Origin: an uncultured Sphingomonas sp.
Lineage (GTDB): Bacteria > Pseudomonadota > Alphaproteobacteria > Sphingomonadales > Sphingomonadaceae
Reading direction: 5' to 3'
DNA length: 64,000 nucleotides
Assembly (NCBI RefSeq): GCF_913062585.1
Contig: NZ_CAJXWX010000005.1
Coordinates: 103,408 to 167,407, forward strand
The notes under the pieces are model-generated. The model saw nothing but the letters and a program-made list of their open reading frames with translations, was not told the DNA's origin and ran no database searches. Positions 19,016 through 28,729 of this stretch are shown piece by piece; the first letter of the stretch is position 1, and every line of letters starts with the position of its first letter. The position numbers and the translations under genes are program-made.

Positions 19016-20193
19016 CAGCGATTGGCCGCGATGATCTGCGTGATCCGGGCCTCGATCGCCGGATCATTGCCGTCGGTTGCCCGGGTGCTGGCCACCGGGG
19101 TCGCGGCGGACCCGATGCGCGGACCGTTCTGATCGGCGGTATCGACGGTCACGGTCGCCGACAGGCCGACGCGAAGCGGGTTCTGGCGCAGCTCGTTGGC
19201 GTTCAGGGCAATGCGCACCGGCACGCGCTGGACGATCTTGATCCAGTTGCCGCTGGCGTTCTGCGGCGGCAGCAGCGCGAAGGCATTGCCGCTGCCGGCG
19301 CCCAGGCCGACGACCTTGCCGTGATAGACGATCTTGCCGCCATACATGTCGGCGGTGATCGTCGCGGGCTGGCCGATGCGGATGTCGCGCAGCTGGGTCT
19401 CGCGGAAATTGGCATCGACCCAGAGGCGGTCGAGCGGCACCACCGCCATCAGCGGGGTTCCGGCCGCGACCTGCTGCCCGACCTGTACCGTCCGCTGGGC
19501 GACGACGCCGTCGATGGGCGCGACGACATGCATATGGCTGCGCGCGATGGCGGCGCGGCGATAGGCGGCGATGGCGGCGAGGACGGCCGGGTTGGTGTTC
19601 ACATCCGTTCCCTGCACGGTGGTCCGGGCCTGGGCGGCCTGGGCACGGGCGAGCGCCAGATTGGCGGTCGCGACCTTCACCGCGTCGGCGGCGTGGGACA
19701 GTTCCTCACCCGACACCGCACCCTCGGCGGCGGCGCCCTGGCGGCGGGCATAGTCGGCGCGCGCGCGGGTCAGCTCGGCCTGGGCCTGGACGATGGCGGC
19801 GCCGCTCTGATTAACCTTGGTGAAGTCGGCGCGGGTGGCGCGGACCGCACGCGCCAGCTCGGCGGCGGCGGAGGCAAGACCCACATCGGCGGTGGCCGGG
19901 TCCAGGTCGATCAGCGGCTCGCCTGCCTTCACCGTCTGGGTATTGTCGGCATGGATGGCCAGCACCTGACCCGGATCGCGCGCGGTGATCGCCACGACAT
20001 CGCCCGCGACATAGGCGTCGTCGGTTTCCTCTTCCGGCTTGGCGAGCAGGAAGTGGAACACCGCCCATACGATCGCGGCGATCACCACGATAATGGCGAG
20101 GATGGTCAGGCCGGTCTTGCGCGCCCTCGGCTTGCCGCCGGTCGGCGACTGGGTCGTGGGGGAGGAGGGGGCGGCGGCTTCGGTGTCGCTCAT
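19015..20193 (-). CDS. emrA: Membrane fusion protein, EmrA/HlyD type
   Basis: Periplasmic adaptor joining the EmrB permease to the outer-membrane channel. The 392-residue protein has one N-terminal transmembrane helix (about residues 25-48, TILAIIVVIAAIVWAVFHFLL), then a biotinyl-lipoyl half (DVVAITARDPGQVLAIHADN), a helical hairpin rich in Ala/Arg, the second lipoyl half (HMHVVAPIDGVVAQRTVQVG) and beta-barrel domains. The stop overlaps emrB and the start overlaps the outer-membrane gene, so the three are coupled. Confidence 0.93.
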   Translation of the reverse strand: MSDTEAAAPSSPTTQSPTGGKPRARKTGLTILAIIVVIAAIVWAVFHFLLAKPEEETDDAYVAGDVVAITARDPGQVLAIHADNTQTVKAGEPLIDLDPATADVGLASAAAELARAVRATRADFTKVNQSGAAIVQAQAELTRARADYARRQGAAAEGAVSGEELSHAADAVKVATANLALARAQAAQARTTVQGTDVNTNPAVLAAIAAYRRAAIARSHMHVVAPIDGVVAQRTVQVGQQVAAGTPLMAVVPLDRLWVDANFRETQLRDIRIGQPATITADMYGGKIVYHGKVVGLGAGSGNAFALLPPQNASGNWIKIVQRVPVRIALNANELRQNPLRVGLSATVTVDTADQNGPRIGSAATPVASTRATDGNDPAIEARITQIIAANR

Positions 20194-21593
20194 TGTGTGA
20201 TACCCTGCGAAGAAGAGGAGAAACCGCCCCCAAGGGCGACGGCCAGCGCGATGCGCGCCTGGACCGCGTCGGCGGCGAGATTGGCGTCGGCCTGATCGGA
20301 TTCGAGTTGGCGGATGTCGGGGTCGATCAGCCCCAGTTGCGATTGCAGCCCGCTCGACACGCGGATCGCGTTCAGGCGGCGTGTCTCGGACAGGCCGCGC
20401 GTGACCTCGGCCTGGCGGGCGCGCTCGGTGGCGATGCTCCGGCTCCGCGTCACGGCATCGGCCGCCTCGCGCACCGCGCCGACGATGCGGTTGTTATAGT
20501 CGGCCGTGGCCAGATCCAGCGCGGCGGTCGCCCCGGCCAGCCCGGCGCGCAGCCGTCCGCTGTCGAAGATCGGCAGATGGATGGCCGGCCCCGCCGCCAG
20601 CGCACCCGCATCAGCGGTGAACAGATTGCCCAGCCCCACCGCCTGGAAACCCGCCAGCGCGGCCAGGTTGATATTGGGCAGGAACGCCTTGCGCGCGACC
20701 TCCTGTCCCTTTTCGGCGGCGTCGATCCGGGCGAGCGCGGCGGCGATGTCCGGGCGTCGCGACAGAAGGTCGGCCGGGATGGTGGCCGGGATGGGGAGGG
20801 CGGCGTCGAAGGCCAGCTTTGTCGGCGCGATGGTGGCGGCATAGTCGAGGCCATGGCCGGTCAGCGCCGCCAGGGCGTTGCGCGACAGTGCCGCCTGCGC
20901 CTCGGACCGGGCCAGCGCGACCTGTGCCTGGGCGAGCAGCGTCTGCGCGCTCGAGGCGTCGATCTGGCTGGCGAGCTGATGCCGGATCCGCGCCTGGACC
21001 AGCCCCAGCGAGCGGGTGCGCGTCGTGATCGTCTGGCGCGCGATCGCCGCCTGCCGCTCGGCGCGGGCCAGTTCGACATAGGTCTGCGCCACCGACCCCG
21101 CGAGCGCCAGCCGCGCCGCCGTCACGTCGAGCGCCGCCGCGCGGGTCGAGGCGCGCGCCGCCTCGATCGCCGCCGCCTGCCGTCCGAACAGGTCGATCGT
21201 CCAGTTCAGATTGGCCTGCGCCTGGCCCAGCCATTGCAGCGTGCCGCCATAGGGGGGCGGGATGATGTAGCGGCCGGACAGCCGGTTATACTGCTCCTGC
21301 GCATCGAGCGTGACCGACGGCCCGTCATCGGCGCGGCGGGTGGCCAGCACCGACTCGGCCTGGCGCAGGCGGGCGAGCGCGATGTCGAGCGAGGGATTGC
21401 CGGCCAGCGCGTCACCGACGATCCGGTCGAGTTGCGCATCGCCCAGCCCGCGCCACCAGTCGGCGGCGACCAGCGGCGCTTGCGCATTGCCCAGGCCCAG
21501 CGTCTCGGGCGGGGTGGCCGTGATGGCGGGATGCGCCTGCGGTACCGAACAGCCCGCCAGCAGCAATCCGATCGAAAATGCGAACCGCTTCAT
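20190..21593 (-). CDS. Outer membrane efflux lipoprotein, NodT/OprM family
   Basis: TolC-like trimeric outer-membrane channel that completes the Emr tripartite pump. It is a 467-residue protein with a lipoprotein signal peptide: the lipobox LLAGC puts the acylated Cys at residue 15. It then has DWWRGLGDAQLDRIVGDALA and two repeats of the outer-membrane efflux domain with long Ala-rich helices. The end overlaps emrA by four bases and the start overlaps marR by four. Confidence 0.92.
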   Translation of the reverse strand: MKRFAFSIGLLLAGCSVPQAHPAITATPPETLGLGNAQAPLVAADWWRGLGDAQLDRIVGDALAGNPSLDIALARLRQAESVLATRRADDGPSVTLDAQEQYNRLSGRYIIPPPYGGTLQWLGQAQANLNWTIDLFGRQAAAIEAARASTRAAALDVTAARLALAGSVAQTYVELARAERQAAIARQTITTRTRSLGLVQARIRHQLASQIDASSAQTLLAQAQVALARSEAQAALSRNALAALTGHGLDYAATIAPTKLAFDAALPIPATIPADLLSRRPDIAAALARIDAAEKGQEVARKAFLPNINLAALAGFQAVGLGNLFTADAGALAAGPAIHLPIFDSGRLRAGLAGATAALDLATADYNNRIVGAVREAADAVTRSRSIATERARQAEVTRGLSETRRLNAIRVSSGLQSQLGLIDPDIRQLESDQADANLAADAVQARIALAVALGGGFSSSSQGITQ

Positions 21594-22042
21594 GCCACCG
21601 TCTCCAGCTTGTTGCGCAGGCGCTGCAGGTCGCCGACGAAGCGTTCGATCTCTTCGTGCGACCAGTCGGCCAGCCAGTCATTCCATTGCGCGACGACCTT
21701 GGCCTTGCACCGATCGGAAACGACATTCCCGGCATCGGTCAGCGAAAGGCGGACCACGCGGCGATCCTCGGTGCAGCGGCAGCGCTGGATCAAGCCGCGC
21801 TCCTCCAGCGTGTCGACGATCCGGGTCGTCGCGCCGGTGTCGTGGCAAAGATGTCGCGCCAGTTCCGCCGCCGTACCCCCGACGCCATATTGCAGCGCCA
21901 TCAGCGCGCTCCACTGGACATGGGTGACTTCCTCATCGGCGAAGACGGGTTCCACGCCGATCCGGGCAAGCTGGAACACGCGCTTGGTCAGATATCCGAC
22001 CGCACGCTCGGGATCGAAAGGGTCAGGGCAGTGCTGCGTCAT
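21590..22042 (-). CDS. MarR family transcriptional regulator
   Basis: A 150-residue winged-helix protein, first gene of the efflux operon. The DNA-binding region is VTHVQWSALMALQYGVGGTA, then AAELARHLCHDTGATTRIVD and LEERGLIQRCRCTEDRRVVR. Local repressors of this kind usually sense the pump substrate, and a clean palindrome lies 12 bases before its start. Six-codon-range Cys residues in the wing (CRCTEDRR) might allow redox sensing, which is speculation. Confidence 0.92.
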   Translation of the reverse strand: MTQHCPDPFDPERAVGYLTKRVFQLARIGVEPVFADEEVTHVQWSALMALQYGVGGTAAELARHLCHDTGATTRIVDTLEERGLIQRCRCTEDRRVVRLSLTDAGNVVSDRCKAKVVAQWNDWLADWSHEEIERFVGDLQRLRNKLETVA

Positions 22043-22053
22043 ATCGCTGCCAT

Positions 22054-22066
22054 GGCAATGATTGCC
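22054..22066 (-). promoter_or_regulatory. Candidate MarR operator
   Basis: GGCAATGATTGCC is a perfect palindrome with 6-bp arms, placed 12 bases upstream of the marR start. An overlapping imperfect dyad (TGATTG...CAGTCA, 22059-22077) extends it. Position and symmetry fit autorepression of the marR-emr operon. Confidence 0.5.
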
Positions 22067-22175
22067 TGAGCAGTCAATTCTCGTTGCGTTTATAACATGA
22101 ATTTCATCGACGGTATGGCTTGGGCTCCGACCTCGATCCGTCCGTCCATGAGGTTCCCATGCCCCGCCAAAGCAA

Positions 22176-22212
22176 GAACGGCGCGGACAGCGTCATGCCG
22201 TCCGCGCCGTTC
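22176..22212 (-). terminator. Terminator hairpin of the TPR gene
   Basis: A perfect 13-bp stem: GAACGGCGCGGAC at 22176-22188 and its complement at 22200-22212. On the reverse strand the hairpin is followed by TTGCTTTGG. It lies 24 bases past the stop of the TPR gene. Confidence 0.7.
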
Positions 22213-22236
22213 GTTCGGCCCCCAACAGGGTCGGGA

Positions 22237-22875
22237 TTATTTCTGGGCCTTGTAGCGCGGCTGCACCCGACCGGCTTCGTCGGCGGCCTGGCGGATCAGC
22301 TGGACGTTGCGCTTGATCGAGGCGGCGAGGGTGGTGCGGATCGCCTCGTCCGCGTCCGATCCGGCGGGCACCTCGCGCAGCAATTGCAGCCATTCGCCAA
22401 TGGCTTCGTCATGCTGGCCCTTGAAGTCCTTTTCCATCGCGAAATAGAAACGGGCGCGCGGATCGCGCGGGTCGAGCGCCAGCGCCTTTCGGAATGCCTC
22501 GGCCGCGCCGGTGGGCAGGCCCACGCCTTCGGCCTTGCTGGTCTGCATCAGCGTCTCGCCCAGGGCGGACCAGGCCAGTGGCTGGTTGGGGTTGATGGCC
22601 AGCGACGCCCGATAGGCGACGGCGGCTTCGTCGAAGCGGCGCTTGGCGAGCAGCGCGTCGCCCAGTTCCTTCTGCGCGGCGGCATCGCCCGGCGCCTTGG
22701 CGGCGGCGGCCTTCGCCACATTGGGGTCGGCGGCCGGGGTCGGTCGTTCGACGAAGACCGGCGTCGGTGCCGGCTTGCTAGTCGGATGGCGCAGCAGGGC
22801 GCGGGCGGTAAAAGCGAGGATGATGAGGGCGAGCACGACGCCCGCTATGACGAAGAGCTTCTTGCGGCGTTTCAT
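22237..22875 (-). CDS. TPR protein, cytochrome c biogenesis CcmI/CcmH-like
   Basis: A 212-residue membrane-anchored protein with one N-terminal helix (KKLFVIAGVVLALIILAFTA) and a periplasmic TPR region: repeats around AAAQKELGDALLAKRRFDEA, VAYRASLAINPNQPLAWSAL and AAEAFRKALALDPRDPRARF. The arrangement resembles the C-terminal TPR part of CcmI/CycH, but no other ccm gene is nearby. A generic TPR scaffold is therefore equally possible. Monocistronic with its own terminator. Confidence 0.75.
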   Translation of the reverse strand: MKRRKKLFVIAGVVLALIILAFTARALLRHPTSKPAPTPVFVERPTPAADPNVAKAAAAKAPGDAAAQKELGDALLAKRRFDEAAVAYRASLAINPNQPLAWSALGETLMQTSKAEGVGLPTGAAEAFRKALALDPRDPRARFYFAMEKDFKGQHDEAIGEWLQLLREVPAGSDADEAIRTTLAASIKRNVQLIRQAADEAGRVQPRYKAQK

Positions 22876-23075
22876 GGATCGTCCCTGCTGATGGGTAGGC
22901 GGTGCCTATCACCTGAAGATCGTTGAGATAGGGTAAAAGCCCGGCGGCTGCCGACACCCTGTCTTATCTTGAAGCAGAATTCGGTCGGTATAACGACCCG
23001 TAGAGGAATTGTTTGATATACCGATGGATGCGATATGTACGGCTATCAGATTGGGTGACTCAGAGGGCAGAAAAT

Positions 23076-23774
23076 ATGATGCGCGGGCATTTGCGCTTTA
23101 AGAATCGGCCGGTTGCGGGCGTCCTGCTGGCCGTTGCGGCGGCGTTGGTCGGCGCGACGCCGGCTGAGGCGGCACCGGGAACGCTGACCTCAGTCGCCAA
23201 TGACGGCTATACCAAGCAGTTGACCCCGCCGACGGGATCGACGGTGGTCGATTTCAACAACGGCCTGCCCAACGGCTTTTCGCTGCAGGGTGGCCAGATC
23301 GCTTCGTCCTCGTCCTGGGGCGGGTTCAGCTGGAACTATCTGGCGCCTGCGGGTGACAACACCAATTTCCTGGTGACGATGCCGAACCGCACGACGACGC
23401 TGACCGCCGATCCGAATTATGGCTATCGCGGCATCGCCCTGAACTGGGGGTCGATCGACAGCGCCAACACGCTCGATATCCTCGACATGCTGGGCCAGGT
23501 GATCGCCACGCTGACCGGCGCCGACGTCTCGGGTGGCCTGTTGGCGAGCAACAACCGCTACGTGACCTATACGCTCGACCCGGCTACGGGGCAGCAGATC
23601 GGCGGCCTGCGCTTCTCCTCGCCCAATTCGTCGGGCTACGCCTTCGAAGTGGACGACATCTCCTTCTTCGGCGCGACTCCGACCTCGGTGCCCGAACCGG
23701 CGTCCATCGCGCTGTTCGGTGCGGGTCTGGCGGGGCTGATGGGGATGGCCCGGCGTCGTCGGCGGGCCGCCTGA
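23076..23774 (+). CDS. PEP-CTERM sorting domain protein 1
   Basis: A secreted 232-residue protein. Signal peptide after the basic start MMRGHLRFKNRPVAGVLLAV, mature part from about APGTLTSVAND. The C-terminus is a textbook PEP-CTERM tail: VPEPASIALFGAGLAGLMGM followed by ARRRRR, the signal cut by an exosortase. The body is Gly/Asn/Thr-rich beta-type sequence with no recognised enzyme. The start at 23076 follows GAGGG by eight bases. A TTG at 23013 is possible but less likely. A paralogue follows at once. No exosortase gene is in the window. Confidence 0.88.
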   Translation: MMRGHLRFKNRPVAGVLLAVAAALVGATPAEAAPGTLTSVANDGYTKQLTPPTGSTVVDFNNGLPNGFSLQGGQIASSSSWGGFSWNYLAPAGDNTNFLVTMPNRTTTLTADPNYGYRGIALNWGSIDSANTLDILDMLGQVIATLTGADVSGGLLASNNRYVTYTLDPATGQQIGGLRFSSPNSSGYAFEVDDISFFGATPTSVPEPASIALFGAGLAGLMGMARRRRRAA

Positions 23775-23940
23775 TCTTCGTCAACTGAGGCGGATCTGCG
23801 CCGTATCGGGACATTCTGCCCGGATTTCAGTGGTTCTGATCCGTATCGGGACTCACCGGCCAGGATCGAACGTGGTGATGGCGCGTCACATGCGCCATCA
23901 CAGCCTCAGCAAGATTGGTTTGGGCGAGTCAGGGAGGAAG

Positions 23941-24636
23941 ATGATGGCCGGAATGGCAAAGATGGTGGCGGGGCTCCTCGCCGGTGCGCTGATGTCGACG
24001 GCGGCGGGCGCCGGCACGTTGACCCCGGGCACGCTGACCAGCGTCGCGGGCGACCAGACGCCGCGGGCCGGTTCGACCACCGTGGATTTCAACAGCAACG
24101 GCACGCCCGGCCAGACCAACCTTCCGAACGGCTTTTCGCTGACCGGCAACGGTCTGCTGGTCACGGGCAGTGCCAATGGCTATAGCGCCCCGGCCGGCGA
24201 CACGACCCAGTATCTGATGGTCGATGGCGGCAAAAGCGCGACGCTGAGCACCGGCGGCAAGGGCTTTGACGGTGTCAGCCTCTATTGGGGTTCGGCAGAT
24301 TCGTACAACAGCCTGTCGATTTTCGACACCGCGGGCCAGCTGATCCGTACGATCACCGGTCTGGACTTCGCAGCGCCGGGTGCCGACAATTCGTGGGGCC
24401 AGTCGGGCGCCGCCAAGTACAACCAGTATGTCACCTACACGCTCGACAGCCTGACCGGCCAGAAGATCGGAAGCGTGAAGTTCTTTTCGGGTGACACCGC
24501 GTTCGAGCTGGACAATGTCTCGTTCTTCAACACTGCGCCGACCTCGGTGCCGGAACCCGCCACGCTGACCCTGTTCGGTGCGGGCATCGGTGGCCTGGTC
24601 GCCGCTTCGCGTCGCCGCCGCAAGAAGGCCGCCTGA
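23941..24636 (+). CDS. PEP-CTERM sorting domain protein 2
   Basis: A paralogue of the preceding gene with the same plan: a short signal peptide (MVAGLLAGALMSTAAGAG), the shared start GTLTSVA, then STTVDFNSNGTPGQ and LPNGFSLTGNGL, the shared QYVTYTLDSLTGQKIGSVKF, and the tail TSVPEPATLTLFGAGIGGLV with a basic end RRRRKKAA. ATG 23941 gives 231 residues, and ATG 23944 may be the true start because GGGAGG sits very close. Likely a surface or matrix protein. It ends before a strong bidirectional terminator. Confidence 0.87.
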   Translation: MMAGMAKMVAGLLAGALMSTAAGAGTLTPGTLTSVAGDQTPRAGSTTVDFNSNGTPGQTNLPNGFSLTGNGLLVTGSANGYSAPAGDTTQYLMVDGGKSATLSTGGKGFDGVSLYWGSADSYNSLSIFDTAGQLIRTITGLDFAAPGADNSWGQSGAAKYNQYVTYTLDSLTGQKIGSVKFFSGDTAFELDNVSFFNTAPTSVPEPATLTLFGAGIGGLVAASRRRRKKAA

Positions 24637-24684
24637 TAGCGCGCGGCTTGCCGGACCGGTCGGAAACGATCGGTCCAGGGCATG

Positions 24685-24713
24685 AAAAAGGGTGGCTCCG
24701 GCCACCCTTTTTT
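24685..24713. terminator. Bidirectional terminator
   Basis: AAAGGGTGGC-TCCG-GCCACCCTTTTTT: a 10-bp stem with a four-base loop, A run on one side and T run on the other. It separates the forward PEP-CTERM genes from the reverse antiporter gene. Confidence 0.85.
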
Positions 24714-24753
24714 GTGTCCGCCGCCCGTCGGGGAGCCGGCGCTTTCAGATCAT

Positions 24754-26115
24754 TCACATGGCTGCTTTGCTCAGCGTCTCCATCTCGCCCAGGACGCGTG
24801 CCTTGCGGCCATAGACATATTCGAACAGCGGGCTGGCCATCATCGTGGTCACGATCGCCATCAGCACCAGCATCGAGAACAGCGTCGGGCCGATAATGCC
24901 CTTTTGCAGCCCGATATTGATGATGATGAGTTCCATCAGCCCACGTGAGTTCATCAGGGCGCCGATGCCCATCGCGGTGCGATTGTCCTCGCCACAGGCG
25001 CGCGCGGCCAGATAGCAGGCGCCGAACTTGGCGGCGATCGAGGCGGCGAGAATGCCGAGCGCGATCAGCAGCAGCGAGGTCGAATTGACCATGTCCATCC
25101 GGGTGTTCAGCCCCGAATAGGTGAAGAACATCGGCAGCAGCAGCACGACTGCCAGCGGCTCCACCTTCTTCTTCAATTCGGTGGCGAAGGCGCCGCGCGG
25201 CATGAAGACGCCCAGGATGAAGCCGCCGAAGATGCCATGCACCCCGATGGCGTCCATGATGAAGGCGGACAGACAAAAGGCCATCAGCGTGAGCGCGAGG
25301 ATGGTCGTCGACATCTCGCCCCTGGCCTCGACCGCGCGGCCGAGCGGTGCGAGCAGGCGGCGACCGAACAGGATCAGGAAGCCGACATAAAGCGCGGCGC
25401 CGCCGATCGCCAGGATCGCAACGCCCGGACCGCCGCCAAAGGTCGCCAGCACGATCGCCAGCACGCACCAGGACGCGGCATCGTCGAACGCGCCCGCCGC
25501 CAGCGACAGCGTGCCGAGCGGACTGTTCCCCAGCCCGCGCTCGTTGATGATCCGGGCGAGCATCGGGAAAGCGGTCAGCGCGATGCACGCCCCCATGAAC
25601 AGCGTCGCATTGGCCTGACTGATGCCGGGTGCGAACAGGCCGGGTACGGTCAAGAGCAACGGCGTGATCGCAACCGCGATCAGGAAGGGGGCAAGGACGC
25701 CCGAGGCCGAGACCGCCATCGCACTCTTCGCCTTGGACTGGAAATGGTCGAGGCGCAGCGTCAGTCCCACCAGGAACATGTAGAGCGCTACGCCCAGCTG
25801 CGACCCGGCATAAAGGACATTGCGCGTCTCCTTGGGAAAGATCGCGCCCTGCAATTCGGGGAAGAACAGGCCGAGCAGGGATGGGCCGAGCACGACGCCC
25901 GCGATCATCTCCCCGACGACCGGCGGTTGCGCCAGGAAGCGCTGGCCGGCCCAGCTGACGATGCGGCACGCAAACAGGATCACCGCCAGCTGCAGGAAGA
26001 AATGAATGCTGTAGTCGCCAGGCACATAGCTGGCTGCCGCACCGGCGGTCGCGGGCCCGTGGGGCGAGAGGATCCCGCCCGCCGTCTTCCAGAAACTCTC
26101 CATCGCGTCGTTCAT
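24754..26115 (-). CDS. Kef-type cation:proton antiporter
   Basis: A 453-residue inner-membrane protein of the CPA2 family, with about 12 hydrophobic helices. Typical motifs are PPVVGEMIAGVVLGPSLLGL, LGVALYMFLVGLTLRLDHFQ, GAFDDAASWCVLAIVLA (the Asp pair region of the ion site) and GALMNSRGLMELIIINIGL. It has no RCK/TrkA-N domain, unlike KefB/C, so the exchanged ion cannot be told. The start at 26115 (MNDAMESFWKT) is preferred. A longer frame upstream runs into the intergenic repeat and lacks family features. Confidence 0.88.
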   Translation of the reverse strand: MNDAMESFWKTAGGILSPHGPATAGAAASYVPGDYSIHFFLQLAVILFACRIVSWAGQRFLAQPPVVGEMIAGVVLGPSLLGLFFPELQGAIFPKETRNVLYAGSQLGVALYMFLVGLTLRLDHFQSKAKSAMAVSASGVLAPFLIAVAITPLLLTVPGLFAPGISQANATLFMGACIALTAFPMLARIINERGLGNSPLGTLSLAAGAFDDAASWCVLAIVLATFGGGPGVAILAIGGAALYVGFLILFGRRLLAPLGRAVEARGEMSTTILALTLMAFCLSAFIMDAIGVHGIFGGFILGVFMPRGAFATELKKKVEPLAVVLLLPMFFTYSGLNTRMDMVNSTSLLLIALGILAASIAAKFGACYLAARACGEDNRTAMGIGALMNSRGLMELIIINIGLQKGIIGPTLFSMLVLMAIVTTMMASPLFEYVYGRKARVLGEMETLSKAAM

Positions 26116-26249
26116 CGAATGATGATCCTCCCCTGTCGGCGCGCGTGATGCCATAAAATGCCGATGGAAGGGAGCCCGCCCGCCCGGTGGATAGGGGACG
26201 CGGTCACAAGCAGGAAATCCTGCAGCTTGGGGGGACAAGTGGCCTTCTT

Positions 26250-26444
26250 CTGTCCCTCGCCCCTCTTTGAGGGGAGAGGGTTGCGCAGACTTGGTCTTTG
26301 CGTAGCAAAGGCTTAGTCGGAGCCGGGTGAGGGGTCGGCGCTCGGGGACCGAGCGCGCGAGCCCGCAGGGCTCGCTCAACCCCTCAACCAAGCTGCGCTA
26401 GCCAGCTTCGCTAACCCTCTCCCCTGTCCAGGAGAGAGGGACAG
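26250..26444. repeat. Intergenic repeat, family A copy 1
   Basis: A 195-base element with inverted ends CTGTCCCTC (26250) and GAGGGACAG (26444). It contains GGGGAGAGGGTTGCGCAGAC, then TTGGTCTTTGCGTAGCAAAG, GGCTCGCTCAACCCCTCA and TAGCCAGCTTCGCTAACCCT. Nearly the same sequence occurs at 38849. It occupies most of the 400-base gap between the antiporter and the molybdenum enzyme. Nothing else was seen in that gap. Confidence 0.75.
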
Positions 26445-26518
26445 AAAAAGCCCTCAAGACTCTCGATCGCCTCATGCCTTCCGAGCATCAGCCGATGCCG
26501 GGCCGGCAGGACAGATCG

Positions 26519-28729
26519 TCAAGCGATGGCGGGCAGCCGATCCAGATGCTTCTCCAGCGTCAGCGGATAGTCGCGGATCCGTACGCCCGTCGCATTATAG
26601 ACGGCGTTCGCAACCGCCGCGCCGACCCCGCATAGGCCGAGTTCGCCCACGCCTTTGGCCTTCATCGGGTTGGCCTTGTCGTCCGCCTCTTCCAGGAAGA
26701 CGACCTCCTGGTGCGGGATGTCGGCATGGACGGGCACCTCATAGCCGGCCAGGTCATGATTGACGAAGAAGCCGAAGCGTTTGTCGACCGCCAGTTCTTC
26801 CATCAGCGCCGAGCCCACACCCATGGTCATCGCGCCGATCACCTGGCTGCGCGCCGCCTTGGGATTGAGGATACGCCCGGCCGCACACACCGCCAGCATC
26901 CGCCGCAGCCGAGTGACGCCGGTATAGGCATCCACCCCGACCTCGACGAAATGCGCGCCGAAGGTCGATAGCTGATAGGTCTTGCCCAGATCGCCGAACT
27001 CGATTCGGTCCTCGGCGGTCAGTGGGCCGGACGATGCCGCGTCGCGCAAACTCACCGATCGGTTGCCGCTCGTCACCTGGCCGTTCGCGAAGGTCAGGTC
27101 GGCCGAATTGAACCCCAGCCGTTGCGCCACCGCCTCGCGCAGCTTGACGCAGGCGGCATAGACGCCCGCCGTCGCGTTGGCCGCACCGAACTGGCCGCCC
27201 GATCCCGCCGATACCGGATAGTCGCTGTCGCCCAGCCGGACATCTACCGTCTCCATCGGCACGCCCATCATCTCGGCAGCGGTCTGGGCGATGATCGTAT
27301 AGCTGCCGGTGCCGATATCGGTCATATCGGTTTCGACCGCGACCCGGCCGTCCTTGCCCAGCGTGACCCGCGCGCCAGACTTCATGTTGATGTGATTGCG
27401 GAAAGCCGAGGCCACGCCCATCCCGACCAGCCAGCGTCCGTCGCGCACCTGGGCGGGCTTGGCGTTCCGCTGCGACCAGCCGAAACGCTGTGCGCCCTCT
27501 TCCAGGCAGCGGACGAGCTGGCGCTGCGAGAAGCGGCGTTCGGGCTTTTCGGGATCGACCTGGGTGTCGTTCTTCACGCGGAAGGCGACCGGGTCCATGC
27601 CCAGTTTCTCGGCCATTTCGTCCATGGCGATTTCCAGCGCCATCATGCCCGGCGCCTCGCCCGGTGCGCGCATCGCATTGCCCTCGGGCAGGTTCAGGAC
27701 GGCGAGACGCATCGACGTCAGGCGATTGGGCCCGGCATAAAGTAGTTTCGTCTGGTTGACCGCCGTTTCCGGTCCGCCGCCGGGCAGGTCGCCCGATCCG
27801 CTTTCATGGGCGATCGCCTGGATCGCGCCGTCCTTGGCCGCGCCGATGCGGATACGCTGCACGGTTGCCGGGCGATGGGTGGAGTTGTTCGCCATCAGCG
27901 GCCGCTGCATGGCGACCTTGACCGGCCGGCCGATCGCCTTCGCACCCAGCGCCGCCATGACGGCATCGGCGCGCAGGAACAGCTTCCCGCCGAAGCCGCC
28001 GCCGACATAAGGCGAGATCAACCGCACCTTCTCCTTTGGCAGGCCCAGCGTCTTGGCAAGGTCGCCGCGGCCCCAGGCGATCATCTGGTTGGAGGTCCAG
28101 ACGGTCAGATGGTCGCCGTCCCACGACGCGATGGAGGCGAAGGGCTCCATCATCGCATGGCTGTGGTCGGGGGTGGTGTAGGTCGCGTCGAGCTGGACGG
28201 GGGCGGTGGCAAAGGCGCTTTCGAAGCTGCCGGTCCGGTCTTCCTTGCCGGGCTTGCCCTCTTCGGCGCCGGCCAGCGGGGCGGACTTCAGCGCGTCGTC
28301 GAGATCGAACTGTCCCTTGGCGCGCTCATAGTCGATGCGGACCAGACCGGCGGCGGCGCGCGCCTGTTCGAACGTCTCGGCGACAACGATGGCGATCGCT
28401 TGGTGATAATGGTCGATATCGGGGCCGCCGAGCAGCTTGGCCGTGTTGAAATTGCCCTTGGCGAGCTTGCCCGCCTCCTGCGCGGTCACGATGCCCAGCA
28501 CGCCGGGCGCGCCGCGTGCATCGTCGAGGTTCATCGACCGGATGCGCCCCTTGGCGATGGCCGCGCCGATGATCCAGCCATAGGCGGCGTTGGGGGCCTC
28601 CTTATGATGTTCATAGGCATAAGGCGCGGTGCCGGACGTCTTGCGCGGGCCGTCGATCCGGTCCTGCGCACGGCCGACGACGGTCATGCGGTCGATGGGG
28701 TTGGTGCCCGCAGGCTCGGTGAACTTCAT
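26519..28729 (-). CDS. paoC: Aldehyde oxidoreductase molybdenum-binding subunit, PaoC-like
   Basis: Large catalytic subunit (736 residues) of a xanthine-oxidase-family enzyme that oxidises aldehydes at a molybdenum cofactor. Its length is close to that of E. coli PaoC (about 730). Motifs: [39 protein letters not shown] and, at the end, [12 protein letters not shown] with the catalytic base near Glu696. The stop-to-start order is paoA, paoB, paoC on the reverse strand with four-base overlaps. Substrate range is inferred from the family, and a different N-heterocycle is possible. Confidence 0.9.
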   Translation of the reverse strand: MKFTEPAGTNPIDRMTVVGRAQDRIDGPRKTSGTAPYAYEHHKEAPNAAYGWIIGAAIAKGRIRSMNLDDARGAPGVLGIVTAQEAGKLAKGNFNTAKLLGGPDIDHYHQAIAIVVAETFEQARAAAGLVRIDYERAKGQFDLDDALKSAPLAGAEEGKPGKEDRTGSFESAFATAPVQLDATYTTPDHSHAMMEPFASIASWDGDHLTVWTSNQMIAWGRGDLAKTLGLPKEKVRLISPYVGGGFGGKLFLRADAVMAALGAKAIGRPVKVAMQRPLMANNSTHRPATVQRIRIGAAKDGAIQAIAHESGSGDLPGGGPETAVNQTKLLYAGPNRLTSMRLAVLNLPEGNAMRAPGEAPGMMALEIAMDEMAEKLGMDPVAFRVKNDTQVDPEKPERRFSQRQLVRCLEEGAQRFGWSQRNAKPAQVRDGRWLVGMGVASAFRNHINMKSGARVTLGKDGRVAVETDMTDIGTGSYTIIAQTAAEMMGVPMETVDVRLGDSDYPVSAGSGGQFGAANATAGVYAACVKLREAVAQRLGFNSADLTFANGQVTSGNRSVSLRDAASSGPLTAEDRIEFGDLGKTYQLSTFGAHFVEVGVDAYTGVTRLRRMLAVCAAGRILNPKAARSQVIGAMTMGVGSALMEELAVDKRFGFFVNHDLAGYEVPVHADIPHQEVVFLEEADDKANPMKAKGVGELGLCGVGAAVANAVYNATGVRIRDYPLTLEKHLDRLPAIA

